A stretch of 64,000 bases of DNA from VKMB-3413 sp041027365 (GCF_041027365.1 NZ_JBFTEH010000005.1:290572-354571); one strand, 5' to 3'; positions 24,995-35,041 are shown, counted from the stretch's first letter. Notes: generated by a model from the sequence alone, not told the origin. Translations and numbers: made by a program.

Positions 24995-25465
24995 TCAGCC
25001 CTGCTTCAGGAGCCGCTGCTTCTGGCGGTTCCAGTCGCGCTCCTTGATCGTCTGGCGCTTGTCCGGCGCGTTCTTGCCCTTGGCCAGCGCCAGGAGCAGC
25101 TTCGCCATGCCCTTGTCGTTGAAATAGATGCGCAAGGGGACGAGCGTCATGCCGTCCTTCTGCACCGCGCCGGCGAGCTTGGAGAGCTGCGAGCGGTGCA
25201 CCAGGATCTTCCGCCGCCGCTTCGGATTGTGGTTGAAGCGGTTTGCCTGGAGATATTCCGGCAGGTTGGAGTTGATCAGCCAGAGTTCGCCGCCCTCTTC
25301 GGTGGCGTAGGACTCGGCGATCGAGGCCTTGCCGCCGCGCAGCGACTTCACTTCCGTTCCCGTCAGGACGAGCCCGGCCTCCAGCGTGTCGACGATCTCA
25401 TAGTTGAACCGGGCCTTGCGGTTCTCCGCCGCGACGTTGGAGTCCGCAGACTTCTTCTTGGCCAT
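24995..25465 (-). CDS. smpB: SsrA-binding protein SmpB
   Basis: A 156-residue tmRNA-binding protein required for trans-translation rescue of stalled ribosomes. The conserved core is evident: AENRKARFNYEIVDTLEAGL, TGTEVKSLRGGKASIAESYA, LPEYLQANRFNHNPKRRRKI and a basic C-terminal tail (KERDWNRQKQRLLKQG) that enters the mRNA channel. The start at 25465 gives MAKKKSADSN; a 14-residue upstream extension is not part of the family. It is convergent with the amidohydrolase gene and downstream of dapA on the same strand, with an 88-base gap. Confidence 0.97.
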   Translation of the reverse strand: MAKKKSADSNVAAENRKARFNYEIVDTLEAGLVLTGTEVKSLRGGKASIAESYATEEGGELWLINSNLPEYLQANRFNHNPKRRRKILVHRSQLSKLAGAVQKDGMTLVPLRIYFNDKGMAKLLLALAKGKNAPDKRQTIKERDWNRQKQRLLKQG

Positions 25466-25553
25466 CCATTCCCCGCATGCGCGAAGCCGCGCATGCCCTT
25501 CCCTCATCTTGGTGCGTATCGAGCCTCTTCAGATGCGCATTGCGGCCCGAAAT

Positions 25554-26435
25554 TCAATCGAGGAGGCCGGCATGGCGGAGCGCGGCGTCGATCGTCTCTT
25601 CCGTCGAAGGGTCCACCGGGACCAGTGGGCAGCGGACGGAATTGCGCACGCGGCCGAGCTTCGACAGGGCGTACTTCACCCCGGTCGGGTTCGGCTCGAT
25701 GAACAGCGCCTTGTGCAGCGGCATCAGCCGGTCCTGGATCGACAGCGCCTTGGCGTAGTCGCCGGCCGCGCAGGCGGCCTGCATGTCGGCGCACAGGCGC
25801 GGCGCGACATTGGCCGTCACCGAGATGCAGCCGTGGCCGCCATGGGCGTTGAAGCCGAGCGCCGTCGCGTCCTCGCCGGACAGCTGGACGAAATCCGTCC
25901 CACAGGTGGCGCGCTGCTCGGAGACGCGGTCGACCTTGGCGGTGGCGTCCTTGACGCCGACGATATTGGAGAAGTCGGCGGCCAGGCGGCCCATCGTCTC
26001 CGGCGTCATGTCGATCACCGAGCGGCCGGGAATGTTGTAGATCAGGATCGGCAGCGAGACTGCCTTGGCCAGCGCGGCATAATGGGCGTAGAGGCCCTTC
26101 TGGTTCGGCTTGTTGTAGTAGGGCGTGACGACGAGCAGGCCGTTCGCGCCGGCCTTTTCGGCAAAGCGCGCAAGATCGATCGCCTCTTCGGTGTTGTTCG
26201 AGCCGGCGCCGGCAATCACCGGCACCCGGCCCGCCGTCGCCTCGACGCAGATCTCGACGACGCGCTTGTGCTCGTCATGCGTCAGCGTCGGGCTCTCGCC
26301 GGTCGTGCCGACGGGCACCAGGCCGCTCGAGCCCTCGCCCATCTGCCATTCAACGAACGCGGCGAAAGCCCTCTCGTCGAGCGAGCCGTCTTCGGCGAAG
26401 GGCGTAATCAGCGCCGGTATCGATCCCTTGAACAT
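25554..26435 (-). CDS. dapA: 4-hydroxy-tetrahydrodipicolinate synthase
   Basis: A 293-residue TIM-barrel enzyme condensing pyruvate with aspartate semialdehyde, the first committed step to lysine and meso-diaminopimelate. Catalytic residues are in place: T44 and T45 (PVGTTGES), Y133 (ILIYNIPGR, with R138) and Schiff-base Lys162 (VGVKDATA). The start MFKGSIPALITPF is the family N-terminus; the reading frame stays open far upstream on this strand, antisense to the transglycosylase gene, but that part is not coding. The dapA-smpB order on one strand is common in alphaproteobacteria. Confidence 0.97.
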   Translation of the reverse strand: MFKGSIPALITPFAEDGSLDERAFAAFVEWQMGEGSSGLVPVGTTGESPTLTHDEHKRVVEICVEATAGRVPVIAGAGSNNTEEAIDLARFAEKAGANGLLVVTPYYNKPNQKGLYAHYAALAKAVSLPILIYNIPGRSVIDMTPETMGRLAADFSNIVGVKDATAKVDRVSEQRATCGTDFVQLSGEDATALGFNAHGGHGCISVTANVAPRLCADMQAACAAGDYAKALSIQDRLMPLHKALFIEPNPTGVKYALSKLGRVRNSVRCPLVPVDPSTEETIDAALRHAGLLD

Positions 26436-26723
26436 CGTTCTCTTCCCACTCCCCAGCTGCCGGCAGACGCGGCCTTGTTGCCCGCGACGCAGACCCGCTG
26501 ACGCACCGCGTTGCATCGCCGGGCCGATGGCCCCAATCTGGCCGCTGGAATGCGGCACCTTAGGGGAGCCGATCTGGTGAAACAAGCAGCCGAAAACCGC
26601 AATCCCGGCGGAAAATCGCATGAGGTAACCGCGCCTTAATCGCGGTCGTGGAGAATTCGAAAACCATGTGCGGCGAAAGCCGCCGGACGCCGAGAACTCC
26701 ACCGCCCGCCCGAAAGGGAAGCC

Positions 26724-28913
26724 ATGACACGACACGAGCGCACTCGCCGGATCCTGACGGCAGTCGTTGCCGCCACGATGCTGCCGGTCCCGGCGCTGGC
26801 GGACAGCGTGACGCTGCCGGCGATCGGCCCGATGCCGACCGCCCGCCCGGGCATCGCCGACGACGGCACGGCGGTCGATCCCGCGCGCTTCGGCGGTCCC
26901 GTCGCGATCCCGGCTCCGAATCCGTTCGTCACGCCCGCCGCGGACGTGCCGGTCCCGACCAGCAGCGCCGCCTTCACCGCCTCGATCGCGGCGATGCCGC
27001 GGATTCCCGCCTCGGTGACGCCGCAGAGCGGCGCGCTGAAGGACGGGCTGCAGGCGCTGTCGGACGGCGATACCAACACCGCCCGCTCGATCCGCGAAGG
27101 CCTGATGCCCGGTTCCCTCGACCGTCAGATCCTCACCTGGGCGATCGCGCTGAAGGGCGGCCCGGACGTGCCCGCCGAGGAGATCGCCGCCGCGGCGCGC
27201 GAACTTGCGGGCTGGCCGGGGCTGAAGACGCTGCGCATCAACTCCGAACGCGCGCTCTACAACGAGAACCGCTCGGCATCCGAGGTGATCAACGCCTTTC
27301 GCGGCAGCAGGCCGGAGAGCCCGGAAGGCGCGATGGCGCTCGCCCGCGCCTATATCCAGGTGGGGCAGGTCGGCGAGGCCAAGCGGCTGATTTCGGCGGT
27401 GTGGCGAAACGATACGCTGGATCGCAAGGTCGAGACGGAGCTCTTCAAGACCTTCGGGCCGCTGCTCTCGCGCGCCGACCACAAGTACCGGATGGACCGG
27501 CTGCTCTACGGCGAGCACGTGACCGACGCCGGCCGCGTGGCGAGCCTCGCCGGAGCCGAGGCGCTCTACAAGGCGCGCGCCGCCGTCATCCGCAACGAGT
27601 CGAGCGCCGGCCGCCTGCTCAATGCGGTGCCGGCCTCCCAGCGCTCGGATCCCGGCTTCCGCCTCGCGCTCGTCGAATACGATCGCAAGCACGACAAGAC
27701 CGACGAGGCGGCTTCGCTTCTCCTCGGCGCCCCCAGCGACCCCGCCACCCTGATCGATCCGGACGCATGGTGGAACGAGCGTCGGATCGTCGCCCGCGAC
27801 CTGCTCGACCGGAACGAACCGAAGCTCGCCTACCGCGTCGCGTCCGAACACGGCGTCGAGAGCGGCAGCGAGGCGGTCGAGGCCGAGTTCCACGCCGGCT
27901 GGATCGCCCTGCGCTTCCTCAACGATCCGCGCAGGGCGCTGTCGCACTTCTCCCAGATCGTGCGGATGTCCAACATGCCGCTGTCGCTGTCGCGCGGCTA
28001 TTACTGGCTCGGCCGCGCCGCGGAAGCCGCCGGCTCGCGCGAGGCCGCCACCTATTATGCCCGCGCCGCCCATTATGGCGCGACCTTCTACGGCCAGCTC
28101 GCCGCCGCCCGCCTCGGCCGCAGCCCGGGCGAGATCGACTTCCCGCATCCGAGCGAGGCGGAGCGTCGGCGCTTCGCCAGCCGGCCGGCAGTGCGCGCGA
28201 TCCACCGGCTGGAGGAGATCGGCTCGGACTGGCGCGCCGACATCCTCTACAAGGACCTCGCCGAGGAACTCGACAGCCCCGGCGAACTCGCCCTGCTCTC
28301 CGTCATGGCCGAGGATCGCGGCGACCATCACCTGGCGCTGCAGGTCGGCAAGATCGCGTACTGGCGCGGCATCGACGCGCCGGCGCTGGCCTTCCCGATC
28401 GGCGTCATCCCGGACGACGCCCGCATCTCGGCGGCCGGCAAGGCGCTCGCCTATGCGATCGCCCGGCAGGAGAGCGCGTTCAACCCGAGCGCCCGGTCCG
28501 CCGCCGGAGCCCTCGGCCTGTTGCAGCTGATGCCCGGCACGGCGAAGAACATGGCCCGCAAGATCGGCGTGTCCTATTCGCCGAGCCGCCTGACCTCCGA
28601 TCCCGGCTACAACGCCATGCTCGGCGCGCAGTATCTCGGCGAGCAGATCGACAATTTCAACGGCTCCTACATCCTGACCTTCGCCGCCTACAATGCGGGT
28701 CCGCGCCGGGCCAAGGAATGGATCGACCGCTTCGGCGACCCGCGCGGCAAGTCGCTCGACGAGGTGATCGACTGGGTCGAGCGCATCCCCTTCACCGAGA
28801 CGCGCAACTATGTGCAGCGGGTGCTGGAGAACTACGAGGTCTACAAGATCCGCCTCGGCGCCGGCTTCGACATCACGCGGGACCTGCGCTTCGGCCGCGC
28901 CAACGCCTCCTGA
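26724..28913 (+). CDS. slt: Soluble lytic murein transglycosylase (Slt70-like)
   Basis: A 729-residue periplasmic enzyme that cleaves peptidoglycan glycan strands, leaving 1,6-anhydroMurNAc ends. A signal peptide (RRILTAVVAATMLPVPALA) is followed by a long helical-superhelix region (about 90-570) and a C-terminal lysozyme-like SLT domain. The catalytic Glu is in AIARQESAFNPSA, with the ESxxxxxAxSxxGAxGLLQLMP pattern (SAAGALGLLQLMP), and AAYNAGP follows. It is divergent from dapA. Slightly longer than E. coli Slt because of an extended Pro/Ala-rich N-terminus. Confidence 0.93.
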   Translation: MTRHERTRRILTAVVAATMLPVPALADSVTLPAIGPMPTARPGIADDGTAVDPARFGGPVAIPAPNPFVTPAADVPVPTSSAAFTASIAAMPRIPASVTPQSGALKDGLQALSDGDTNTARSIREGLMPGSLDRQILTWAIALKGGPDVPAEEIAAAARELAGWPGLKTLRINSERALYNENRSASEVINAFRGSRPESPEGAMALARAYIQVGQVGEAKRLISAVWRNDTLDRKVETELFKTFGPLLSRADHKYRMDRLLYGEHVTDAGRVASLAGAEALYKARAAVIRNESSAGRLLNAVPASQRSDPGFRLALVEYDRKHDKTDEAASLLLGAPSDPATLIDPDAWWNERRIVARDLLDRNEPKLAYRVASEHGVESGSEAVEAEFHAGWIALRFLNDPRRALSHFSQIVRMSNMPLSLSRGYYWLGRAAEAAGSREAATYYARAAHYGATFYGQLAAARLGRSPGEIDFPHPSEAERRRFASRPAVRAIHRLEEIGSDWRADILYKDLAEELDSPGELALLSVMAEDRGDHHLALQVGKIAYWRGIDAPALAFPIGVIPDDARISAAGKALAYAIARQESAFNPSARSAAGALGLLQLMPGTAKNMARKIGVSYSPSRLTSDPGYNAMLGAQYLGEQIDNFNGSYILTFAAYNAGPRRAKEWIDRFGDPRGKSLDEVIDWVERIPFTETRNYVQRVLENYEVYKIRLGAGFDITRDLRFGRANAS

Positions 28914-29002
28914 GGCAGAGCGCAGGTCGAAGCCGGCGGGCCGATCGCCTGTGGGTAACTCCCCGCCTTGCGCCGCCGGCACCGGCATAGCAGTCTTCCC
29001 GC

Positions 29003-29878
29003 ATGGACCCCGGCGCCTTCGAAGACATCCGCTACACCCATGACGGGCTGCAGCTGGCGGCTCGCATCTACGGACGGCTGGACGATGCGCGCCTGCCGCT
29101 CGTCTGCCTGTCGGGCCTGACGCGCAACGCCCGCGACTTCCATTCGCTCGCCGTGATCCTGCGCGGTTCGCCGCAGCGGCGGCCGGTAATCGCCTTCGAC
29201 TATCGTGGTCGCGGACGCTCGGACCACGCCGCTCGCGCCGAGGACTACACGGTTCCCGCCGAGGCCGCCGACATCGCCGCAGGGCTCGACCATCTCGGGG
29301 TGACGCGCGCGATCTTCCTTGGCACCTCGCGCGGGGCGCTGGTCATCCAGATCCTCGCCGCGAGCCGGCCGGACCTCCTTGCCGGTGCCATCTTCAACGA
29401 TGCCGGGCCGCGGATCGAGGCGGAAGGCCTGCGGCAGATCCGCGACACGGTCGGGCGGGTCGAATCCTTCCCCGACTGGAATGCCGCCGTCGATGCGGTG
29501 GTCGCCGCGAACCGCCCGGCCTTTCCCGCTTTGTCGCGGGACGATTTCGAACGATTCGCGCGGGCTGCCTTCATCGAGCGCGGCGGGCGGATCGTCGGCG
29601 ACTACGATCCGCAGCTGCTGGAACCCTTGGCGACGATGGACCTCGGAGCCGACCTGCCGGAGCTTTGGGACCTGTTCGCGATAATGCGCGCGGTCCCGAT
29701 GCTCGTCATCCGCGGCGAGACTTCCATGCTGTTCGCCGAGGCGACGGTCGACCGGATGGCAAAAATGCACCCGGACCTGCAGCGGGTGACGGTGGCCGGC
29801 CAGGGCCACGCGCCGATGCTGGAAACAGGCGACCTGCCGGCGAGCATCGCCGGCTTTGTCGAGCGGATCGACGGGTAG
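29003..29878 (+). CDS. Alpha/beta-fold hydrolase
   Basis: A 291-residue cytoplasmic alpha/beta hydrolase. The oxyanion-side strand LPLVCLSGLTRNARDF, the nucleophile elbow with Ser109 (FLGTSRGAL) and the C-terminal catalytic His in GQGHAPML are visible; the acid is likely the Asp/Glu after IRGE (VIRGETSMLF). The GTSRG elbow is a variant of GxSxG. No lipase lid or lactonase-specific motif identifies the substrate. It is a standalone gene between the transglycosylase and a convergent helix-hairpin-helix gene. Confidence 0.85.
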   Translation: MDPGAFEDIRYTHDGLQLAARIYGRLDDARLPLVCLSGLTRNARDFHSLAVILRGSPQRRPVIAFDYRGRGRSDHAARAEDYTVPAEAADIAAGLDHLGVTRAIFLGTSRGALVIQILAASRPDLLAGAIFNDAGPRIEAEGLRQIRDTVGRVESFPDWNAAVDAVVAANRPAFPALSRDDFERFARAAFIERGGRIVGDYDPQLLEPLATMDLGADLPELWDLFAIMRAVPMLVIRGETSMLFAEATVDRMAKMHPDLQRVTVAGQGHAPMLETGDLPASIAGFVERIDG

Positions 29879-29896
29879 CAGGCGCGCCCGCGGCGA

Positions 29897-31252
29897 TCAG
29901 GTTCCGGACGAGCCTGCTAGCGTCTTCGCCTGCTCCACCCAGCGCTCCGAGGCGACGCGGCCCGCCAGCCCCAGGCGCTCCTCCAGCCATGCGATCTCCT
30001 CGTCGCTCAGCGCAGCAATCTGGTCGAGATGGAAGATGCCGATGTCGAACAGCAGCCGCTCGACCGCCGGCCCGATGCCGGAGATCCGCGTCAGGTCGTC
30101 CGGATCACCGCCGCGCGGCGCATCGAGCCGCCGGGGTTCGGCGGCGGGAGCGCCTGCGGCCGGTCTCCCGGCCGCGTGCCCTGCCGGCGCGCCGTGCACC
30201 GGGCCGCTGACGCCGTTCACCCGGAATGCGGCGAGCTCTCCGGCGTCCGGCTCCTCCGGTTCCTCGAAGGCTCGGCCGATGGCGTGAGCCCCGCCGGATG
30301 GCTTGACGTCGCCCGGGCCGGACCGACCCGGCTCCGCGCCGTCGGCCTCGAAGCGTTCCGCCCGGTATTTTTCGACCAGCGGGTCCTGCGGCATCGCCTT
30401 GCGGGCCTCCGGCGCCGGAGTCCGCCCGTGCGGATCGGGAGCGCCGAAGGGATGCTTCGCCTGCGACCGCGCCGGCTGCGGCGTCTCGTCTTCGGGCGTC
30501 TCGCCGGGCAGCGTCGGCATCATGTCCGGCACCGGGACATCGCTCTTGCCGCGGATCACTTCGGCGGAGATGAAGCTCCCCCCGAAATGCGAGAACTGCG
30601 GCGCCTTCAGCGGCGGGCACCGCTCGGCCCCTGCCCTCGCCGGATGCCAGCTCGAGCGCTCGCGCGCGCGGCGCCGGCGCTCGGCCTCGCGGTCGGCCTC
30701 GTCCTGCGAGAGCTGCCGGTAGTCGAGCGTGCGGAAGTCGCGGTCGAAGCGGGCCTTGTGCTTTTCCGCCAGCGGATCGTCGGCTCCGCCCGCTCCCGCC
30801 GGAACCGGCGCGCTGCGGCTGGCCTCGGCCACTCGGCTCGTCTCGCGCCATGCCTCCATCGGATGGTCGGGCCCATGCTCGGCCATGGCGGCCTCCGCGG
30901 CCGTCTCCGCTGGAATCCCGGCCTTGGAATCCGCCTGCGGTTCGGCTGGGTGCTTGTGATCGTCCGACATCGCCTGCTCCTCGCGCTGTTCCCGGGAGTG
31001 ACGCTCGCTCACCGGCTTTGTTCCCGGAAAAGTCGGCTCGGCGGCCGGATCCGCCCGCGGCGGGCCGCCCGATGCGGCGGATCCCGAACCGCACGGCCGG
31101 GACGATGCCGATGCACGACCGCCGACGCTCCGCCGAGCCCGCCCGGCGCCCGGTGCCGCCTCGCCTCCTCTGGGCGGGCGCTCGGCCAGAAGGGCCCTCG
31201 CGCCGAGAACACCGCCGGCGAGAAGAAGCAACCGCCCCAGGAACATCCACAT
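29897..31252 (-). CDS. Membrane-anchored helix-hairpin-helix protein of unknown function
   Basis: A 451-residue protein if started at 31252 (MWMFLGRLLLLAGGVLGARA), which gives an N-terminal hydrophobic anchor and has GCGGAGA upstream. A start at 30970 (MSDDHKHPAE, preceded by GAGGAGC) would give a shorter, soluble form. The middle is long, charged and probably disordered. The C-terminal 65 residues form a helix-hairpin-helix unit (DLTRISGIGPAVERLLFDIG, then FHLDQIAALSDEEI), like the DNA-binding-fold domains also found in rhizobial ribosomal-L21-like and NuoE-like proteins. No catalytic residues are seen. Function unknown. Confidence 0.72.
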   Translation of the reverse strand: MWMFLGRLLLLAGGVLGARALLAERPPRGGEAAPGAGRARRSVGGRASASSRPCGSGSAASGGPPRADPAAEPTFPGTKPVSERHSREQREEQAMSDDHKHPAEPQADSKAGIPAETAAEAAMAEHGPDHPMEAWRETSRVAEASRSAPVPAGAGGADDPLAEKHKARFDRDFRTLDYRQLSQDEADREAERRRRARERSSWHPARAGAERCPPLKAPQFSHFGGSFISAEVIRGKSDVPVPDMMPTLPGETPEDETPQPARSQAKHPFGAPDPHGRTPAPEARKAMPQDPLVEKYRAERFEADGAEPGRSGPGDVKPSGGAHAIGRAFEEPEEPDAGELAAFRVNGVSGPVHGAPAGHAAGRPAAGAPAAEPRRLDAPRGGDPDDLTRISGIGPAVERLLFDIGIFHLDQIAALSDEEIAWLEERLGLAGRVASERWVEQAKTLAGSSGT

Positions 31253-31425
31253 CGCCGCGTCTCCGCTCGGCAAAGCCTTCAGAGACCTTAGCAGCAGGCG
31301 GGCAACGGGCAACAGACGGGCGAGCGGCGGCGGGCCTGCGGCCGGTGCGGAGCGAAAGCGGCAAGAGGCACGTCGGTCCGGCCCTCGCCGGCGAGCGGCA
31401 GGCCCGCTGCGGCAAGTCCGGACGC

Positions 31426-31453
31426 AAAAAGGCCCGGCGCGAACGCCGGGCCT
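31426..31453 (-). terminator. Rho-independent terminator of the porin gene
   Basis: A 10-base-pair GC-rich stem (31430-31439 with 31444-31453) closed by a four-base loop is followed, reading the minus strand, by TTTTTGCG. It lies 26 bases after the porin stop, a textbook intrinsic terminator. Confidence 0.9.
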
Positions 31454-31478
31454 CTCAATGTATCAGACGATTGTCCGA

Positions 31479-32822
31479 TTAGAACGAGCGGACGAACCGG
31501 AGGAAGCCGGAGGTCTGGTCGAGCTTGCCGTTGAGGTTATTGGCGGTCGTGCCGTTCAGATCGAGGTTCGTGTAGCGAACTTCGCCGAGAACCGAGAAGT
31601 TCTTCACGATCTCGTAGCCGACGTTGCCGACGAGCTTGTAGTAGCTGCTGTCGTCCGCAATCCGGGCAATGGTGCCGCCAGCGATGGCCGGCGTGGTGTA
31701 GCCGTAGGTCGCGAACGTCTTGCCGTAGGCACCGGACACGGCGACACCGAGCTTGCCGAACTGCTGGGCGTAGCCAGCGCCGACCTGCCACTTCACCGGC
31801 ACCGAGCCCAGGACGCCGTAGCCGAACGTGCCCGTCGTGGTACCGTTGACCGTGGTGAAGGTCGACGCGGTGGTGTCGAAGAGGCCGATCGTCGAGTAGC
31901 TCGAGGGATCGAAGGCGTAGTTACCCTCGATCTTCAGCTCGGAACCGCTGGCGATCAGGTCCTTGAAGTCGATGCCGGCCTTCAGAGCCCAGGCGCCGTT
32001 GTTCCTGTCGGCCGGGTTGAGGCCGAAGTTGTAGGTGTAAGAGGAGACGATGCCGCCAGCCCCAATGGTGGGCGTGTAGGTCGCGTAGGTCAGGTTGCCG
32101 TCGTTCACCTGCTCGTCGTACGAACCCGCGATGTAGGCATAGCCCCAGCCGCCGGCATAGCCGATCCGGCCGACGACGTTCGGCTTCCAGTCGCCCGAGC
32201 CGCTGTCTTCCACGGACAGAGCCGCGGCGAAGCCGGCATTGGTGTAGGTGTACGAAATGCGGTTGACGTTCTGGTCACCGAGCGCGAGGTCGGTGTCGGT
32301 CAGCAGGCCGTCGGCCCACTGCTTGTTGTCCTCGGTCCACAGCGAGTTGGTGTAGCCCATGGTCAGGCCACCGAGCTGGATGTAGCCCTGGTCCATCCCG
32401 TAGTTGGCGCCGTTGGTGCTGTTGTAGCCGCTGCCGAACTTGTTGGTGGCCTGGACGCGGGCGAAGGCGCGCAGGGTGCCGAGTTCGGTCTCTTCACGGG
32501 CGTCGAAGTTCAGACGAACGCGCGTCTGCGAGTACGCATTGTAGTTGCGGACGTCGGTGCCGTCGAGGTGCGTGTTGAAGTGATGGCCGGCGTCGTCGGA
32601 GAGATCGCCGGTCGCGTTCAGCTGCAGACGGACGTAGCCGTTGATCGACAGGCACGTCTGGGTGCCCGGGATGTAGTAGAAGCCGCTGCCGTAAACGTCG
32701 CAAACCTTGACGTAGTTCGCCGGCTCAGGCTGAGCCACCGGCACGATGACGTCCGCAGCGCGGGCGCCGGAGACTGCGACGAGGGCCGCAGCGGAGCCGA
32801 GAAGAAGGCTCTTGATGTTCAT
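31479..32822 (-). CDS. Alphaproteobacterial porin (Omp2a/Omp2b family)
   Basis: A 447-residue outer-membrane beta-barrel. The signal peptide MNIKSLLLGSAAALVAVSGA ends at ARA, and the mature protein starts ADVIVPVAQPEPANYVKVCD. The motif CDVYGSGFYYIPGTQTCLSI with two cysteines, then NGYVRLQLNA, is the hallmark of Brucella/Rhizobium Omp2-type porins; the protein ends GFLRFVRSF with the C-terminal Phe recognised by the BAM machinery. The start at 32822 follows GGAGGTCAGG. A strong terminator lies downstream. It allows general diffusion of small hydrophilic solutes. No paralogue is in the window. Confidence 0.95.
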   Translation of the reverse strand: MNIKSLLLGSAAALVAVSGARAADVIVPVAQPEPANYVKVCDVYGSGFYYIPGTQTCLSINGYVRLQLNATGDLSDDAGHHFNTHLDGTDVRNYNAYSQTRVRLNFDAREETELGTLRAFARVQATNKFGSGYNSTNGANYGMDQGYIQLGGLTMGYTNSLWTEDNKQWADGLLTDTDLALGDQNVNRISYTYTNAGFAAALSVEDSGSGDWKPNVVGRIGYAGGWGYAYIAGSYDEQVNDGNLTYATYTPTIGAGGIVSSYTYNFGLNPADRNNGAWALKAGIDFKDLIASGSELKIEGNYAFDPSSYSTIGLFDTTASTFTTVNGTTTGTFGYGVLGSVPVKWQVGAGYAQQFGKLGVAVSGAYGKTFATYGYTTPAIAGGTIARIADDSSYYKLVGNVGYEIVKNFSVLGEVRYTNLDLNGTTANNLNGKLDQTSGFLRFVRSF

Positions 32823-33139
32823 GTCCTGACCTCCAGTCAATTTATAGGTTAGGGTTGGGCCTTTTATGAAGGACAGCCTTCCCTGCCCCATCCCCTCTGC
32901 GAAAGTCGAAGCGATTTGTCCCCGCGATCTTTCTGAGGCGACATTATCCAGCGGCGCATTTGATGCAATCACCTAAGTGCCACATTCGGGGTCTGAGGAC
33001 GCTTTGGCCACACCCGTGTTGCACCGATGCCACTTTTCCGGTCACCCACCGGCGCAGATCGCTGCAAGGCCGGGGGAAAGGCGGCCCTGTCCTTCCCGAA
33101 GTCGGGGCGAGGAGCAGATAGGGGCTGGCCGCTTGCGCC
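32823..33139. other. Intergenic region between divergent porin and kup genes
   Basis: It holds the porin leader: an AT-richer block just upstream of the porin start (minus strand CTATAAATTGACTGGAGGTC), which probably contains the promoter or 5' UTR. No extra gene, repeat or RNA structure was recognised. Confidence 0.45.
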
Positions 33140-35041
33140 ATGCGACCGGCCGCGAACCTTGCCTGCAACTGGATTCCTCCCGGATTGAAGCTCGACTTCC
33201 GCCTCACCCCCGTTCTCGCGGCGCTCGGCGTCGTCTTCGGCGACATCGGAACGAGCCCGCTCTACGCCTTCCAGGCCGGACTCACCGCCGCCGTTCCCGC
33301 CGGTCTGCATCCGGGCTTTGCCGCCCTCGGCGTCCTGTCGCTGATCACCTGGTCGCTGATTCTGGTGGTCTCGGTGAAATACGTCATCTTCATCCTGCGG
33401 GCCGACAACGAGGGCGAAGGTGGCATCCTGGCGCTGGTGACGCTGCTGAGGACCGAGCGCTGGGAATCGCGGGTCACCCGCATCCTTCTGTGGCTCGGGC
33501 TGATCGGCACCGCGATGCTGTTCGGCGACGGCGTGCTGACGCCGGCGATCTCGGTGCTGTCGGCGATCGAGGGGCTGCACGTCGCCGCCCCGGCAATCTC
33601 CAACTACGTCGTGCCGATCACCATCGCGGTCCTGTTCGCGGTGTTCTGGATGCAGCGGCGCGGCGTCGGGCCGATCGCGCGTTTCTATGGCCCGGTGATG
33701 GTGGCCTGGTTCGCCGCGATCGGCATTCTCGGCCTCATGGAGGTCCTGCGCACGCCGGCGGTCCTGGCGGCCGTGGACCCGATCCACGGCATCCGGCTGT
33801 TTGCCGCGGTGCCGGGCGAATCCTTCGCCATCCTCGGCGCGGTGTTCCTGGCGGTGACCGGCGGCGAGGCGCTCTACGCGGATCTCGGTCAGTTCGGCCG
33901 CCGCACGATCCGCAACGCCTGGTTCCTCGTCGCCCTGCCGGGGCTCTTGCTCAACTATTACGGCCAGGGCGCGCTGATCCTGTCCGGCCATCCGCTCAAC
34001 CGGCCGTTCTTCGATCTCGTGCCGAACGGCCTTGGCGTGCCGATGGTGATCCTGGCGACGGCGGCGACGATCATCGCCAGCCAGGCGATCCTGACCGGCG
34101 CCTTCAGCCTTGCGCAGCAGGCGATCGAGCTCGGCTTCCTGCCGCCGATGAAGACCCGGTACACCTCGGAGGAGAACGAATCCGACGTCTATATCGGGCG
34201 GGTGAACTGGCTCATCGCCATCCTCGCCATCGGCATCGTCATCACCTTCCGGACCTCCGACGCGCTGGCGGCGGCCTACGGCATCGCGGTGGCGATCACC
34301 ATGGTGACGACGACGATCCTCTTCGGCGCCGTGCTGATCCTCAACCGCTGGACGCCGGTCTGGCTGGCCGTCGCCTTCCTCGTCGTCTTCCTTGCGGTCG
34401 ACCTGCCCTTCGCGACCGCCAACTTCTCCAAGCTTCTCGAGGGCGGATTCCTGCCGCTGGCGATCGGCGGCGGCATCCTCCTGATCATGGCGGCCTGGCG
34501 GCGCGGCATCGCCATGCTGCGGGCGGAGCGGCTGAACGACCAGACGGGACTGGGGGCGATCGCGTCGCGGGAGTTCCCAGGGCACACCATCGGCCAGACC
34601 GCGGTCTTCCTGACCCGTTCGCGCGATCTCGCGCCGGAGGCGCTGGTGCGCATGCGCAAGCTCGCCCGGCTCGCCTTCCGCCCGACCGTCGTCTGCTCGG
34701 TGCGCTCGACCGGGCAGCCGCGCGTGCCGGAGGCCGAGCGCTACCGCTTCACCCGGCTCGGCCATGACATCGTGAAGATCGAACTGTTCTTCGGCTATAT
34801 GCAGCGCGTGAACCTGCCGTCGGTCCTCGTCCCGATCCTGCGGTCGAAGGGCATCGACTGCGACGACGTGATCTATTTCGTCGGTGCGGACCGGGTGATC
34901 GTCGACGAAGGGGCGATCGGCCCCGGCAACATCCTCAACCGCATCTTCTCGTTCCTCGTCGACACGGCGGAGCGGCCGACCGATCGCTACGGCCTGCCGG
35001 AGACCCGCACCGTGTCCTTCGGCGCCGGCCGCCGGCTCTGA
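33140..35041 (+). CDS. kup: Low-affinity potassium transport protein Kup
   Basis: A 633-residue K+/H+ symporter of the inner membrane. The conserved N-terminal signature LGVVFGDIGTSPLYAFQAG is at about residues 29-47, EGGILALVTLL and the GDGVLTPAISVLSA motif follow, and VTGGEALYADLGQFGRR is near 235. About 12 helices are followed by a C-terminal cytoplasmic domain of about 170 residues. Length is normal. The start at 33140 is the first ATG before the conserved region; a later start would remove little. Next to the porin but divergent from it, so not cotranscribed. Confidence 0.96.
   Translation: MRPAANLACNWIPPGLKLDFRLTPVLAALGVVFGDIGTSPLYAFQAGLTAAVPAGLHPGFAALGVLSLITWSLILVVSVKYVIFILRADNEGEGGILALVTLLRTERWESRVTRILLWLGLIGTAMLFGDGVLTPAISVLSAIEGLHVAAPAISNYVVPITIAVLFAVFWMQRRGVGPIARFYGPVMVAWFAAIGILGLMEVLRTPAVLAAVDPIHGIRLFAAVPGESFAILGAVFLAVTGGEALYADLGQFGRRTIRNAWFLVALPGLLLNYYGQGALILSGHPLNRPFFDLVPNGLGVPMVILATAATIIASQAILTGAFSLAQQAIELGFLPPMKTRYTSEENESDVYIGRVNWLIAILAIGIVITFRTSDALAAAYGIAVAITMVTTTILFGAVLILNRWTPVWLAVAFLVVFLAVDLPFATANFSKLLEGGFLPLAIGGGILLIMAAWRRGIAMLRAERLNDQTGLGAIASREFPGHTIGQTAVFLTRSRDLAPEALVRMRKLARLAFRPTVVCSVRSTGQPRVPEAERYRFTRLGHDIVKIELFFGYMQRVNLPSVLVPILRSKGIDCDDVIYFVGADRVIVDEGAIGPGNILNRIFSFLVDTAERPTDRYGLPETRTVSFGAGRRL

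Noticed and set aside
25554..28988. A 1144-residue open frame on the minus strand covering dapA and running antisense through the transglycosylase gene.
   Set aside because: Only the last 293 codons (dapA) show family motifs. The rest is antisense to a clear lytic transglycosylase and is an effect of high GC at third codon positions.
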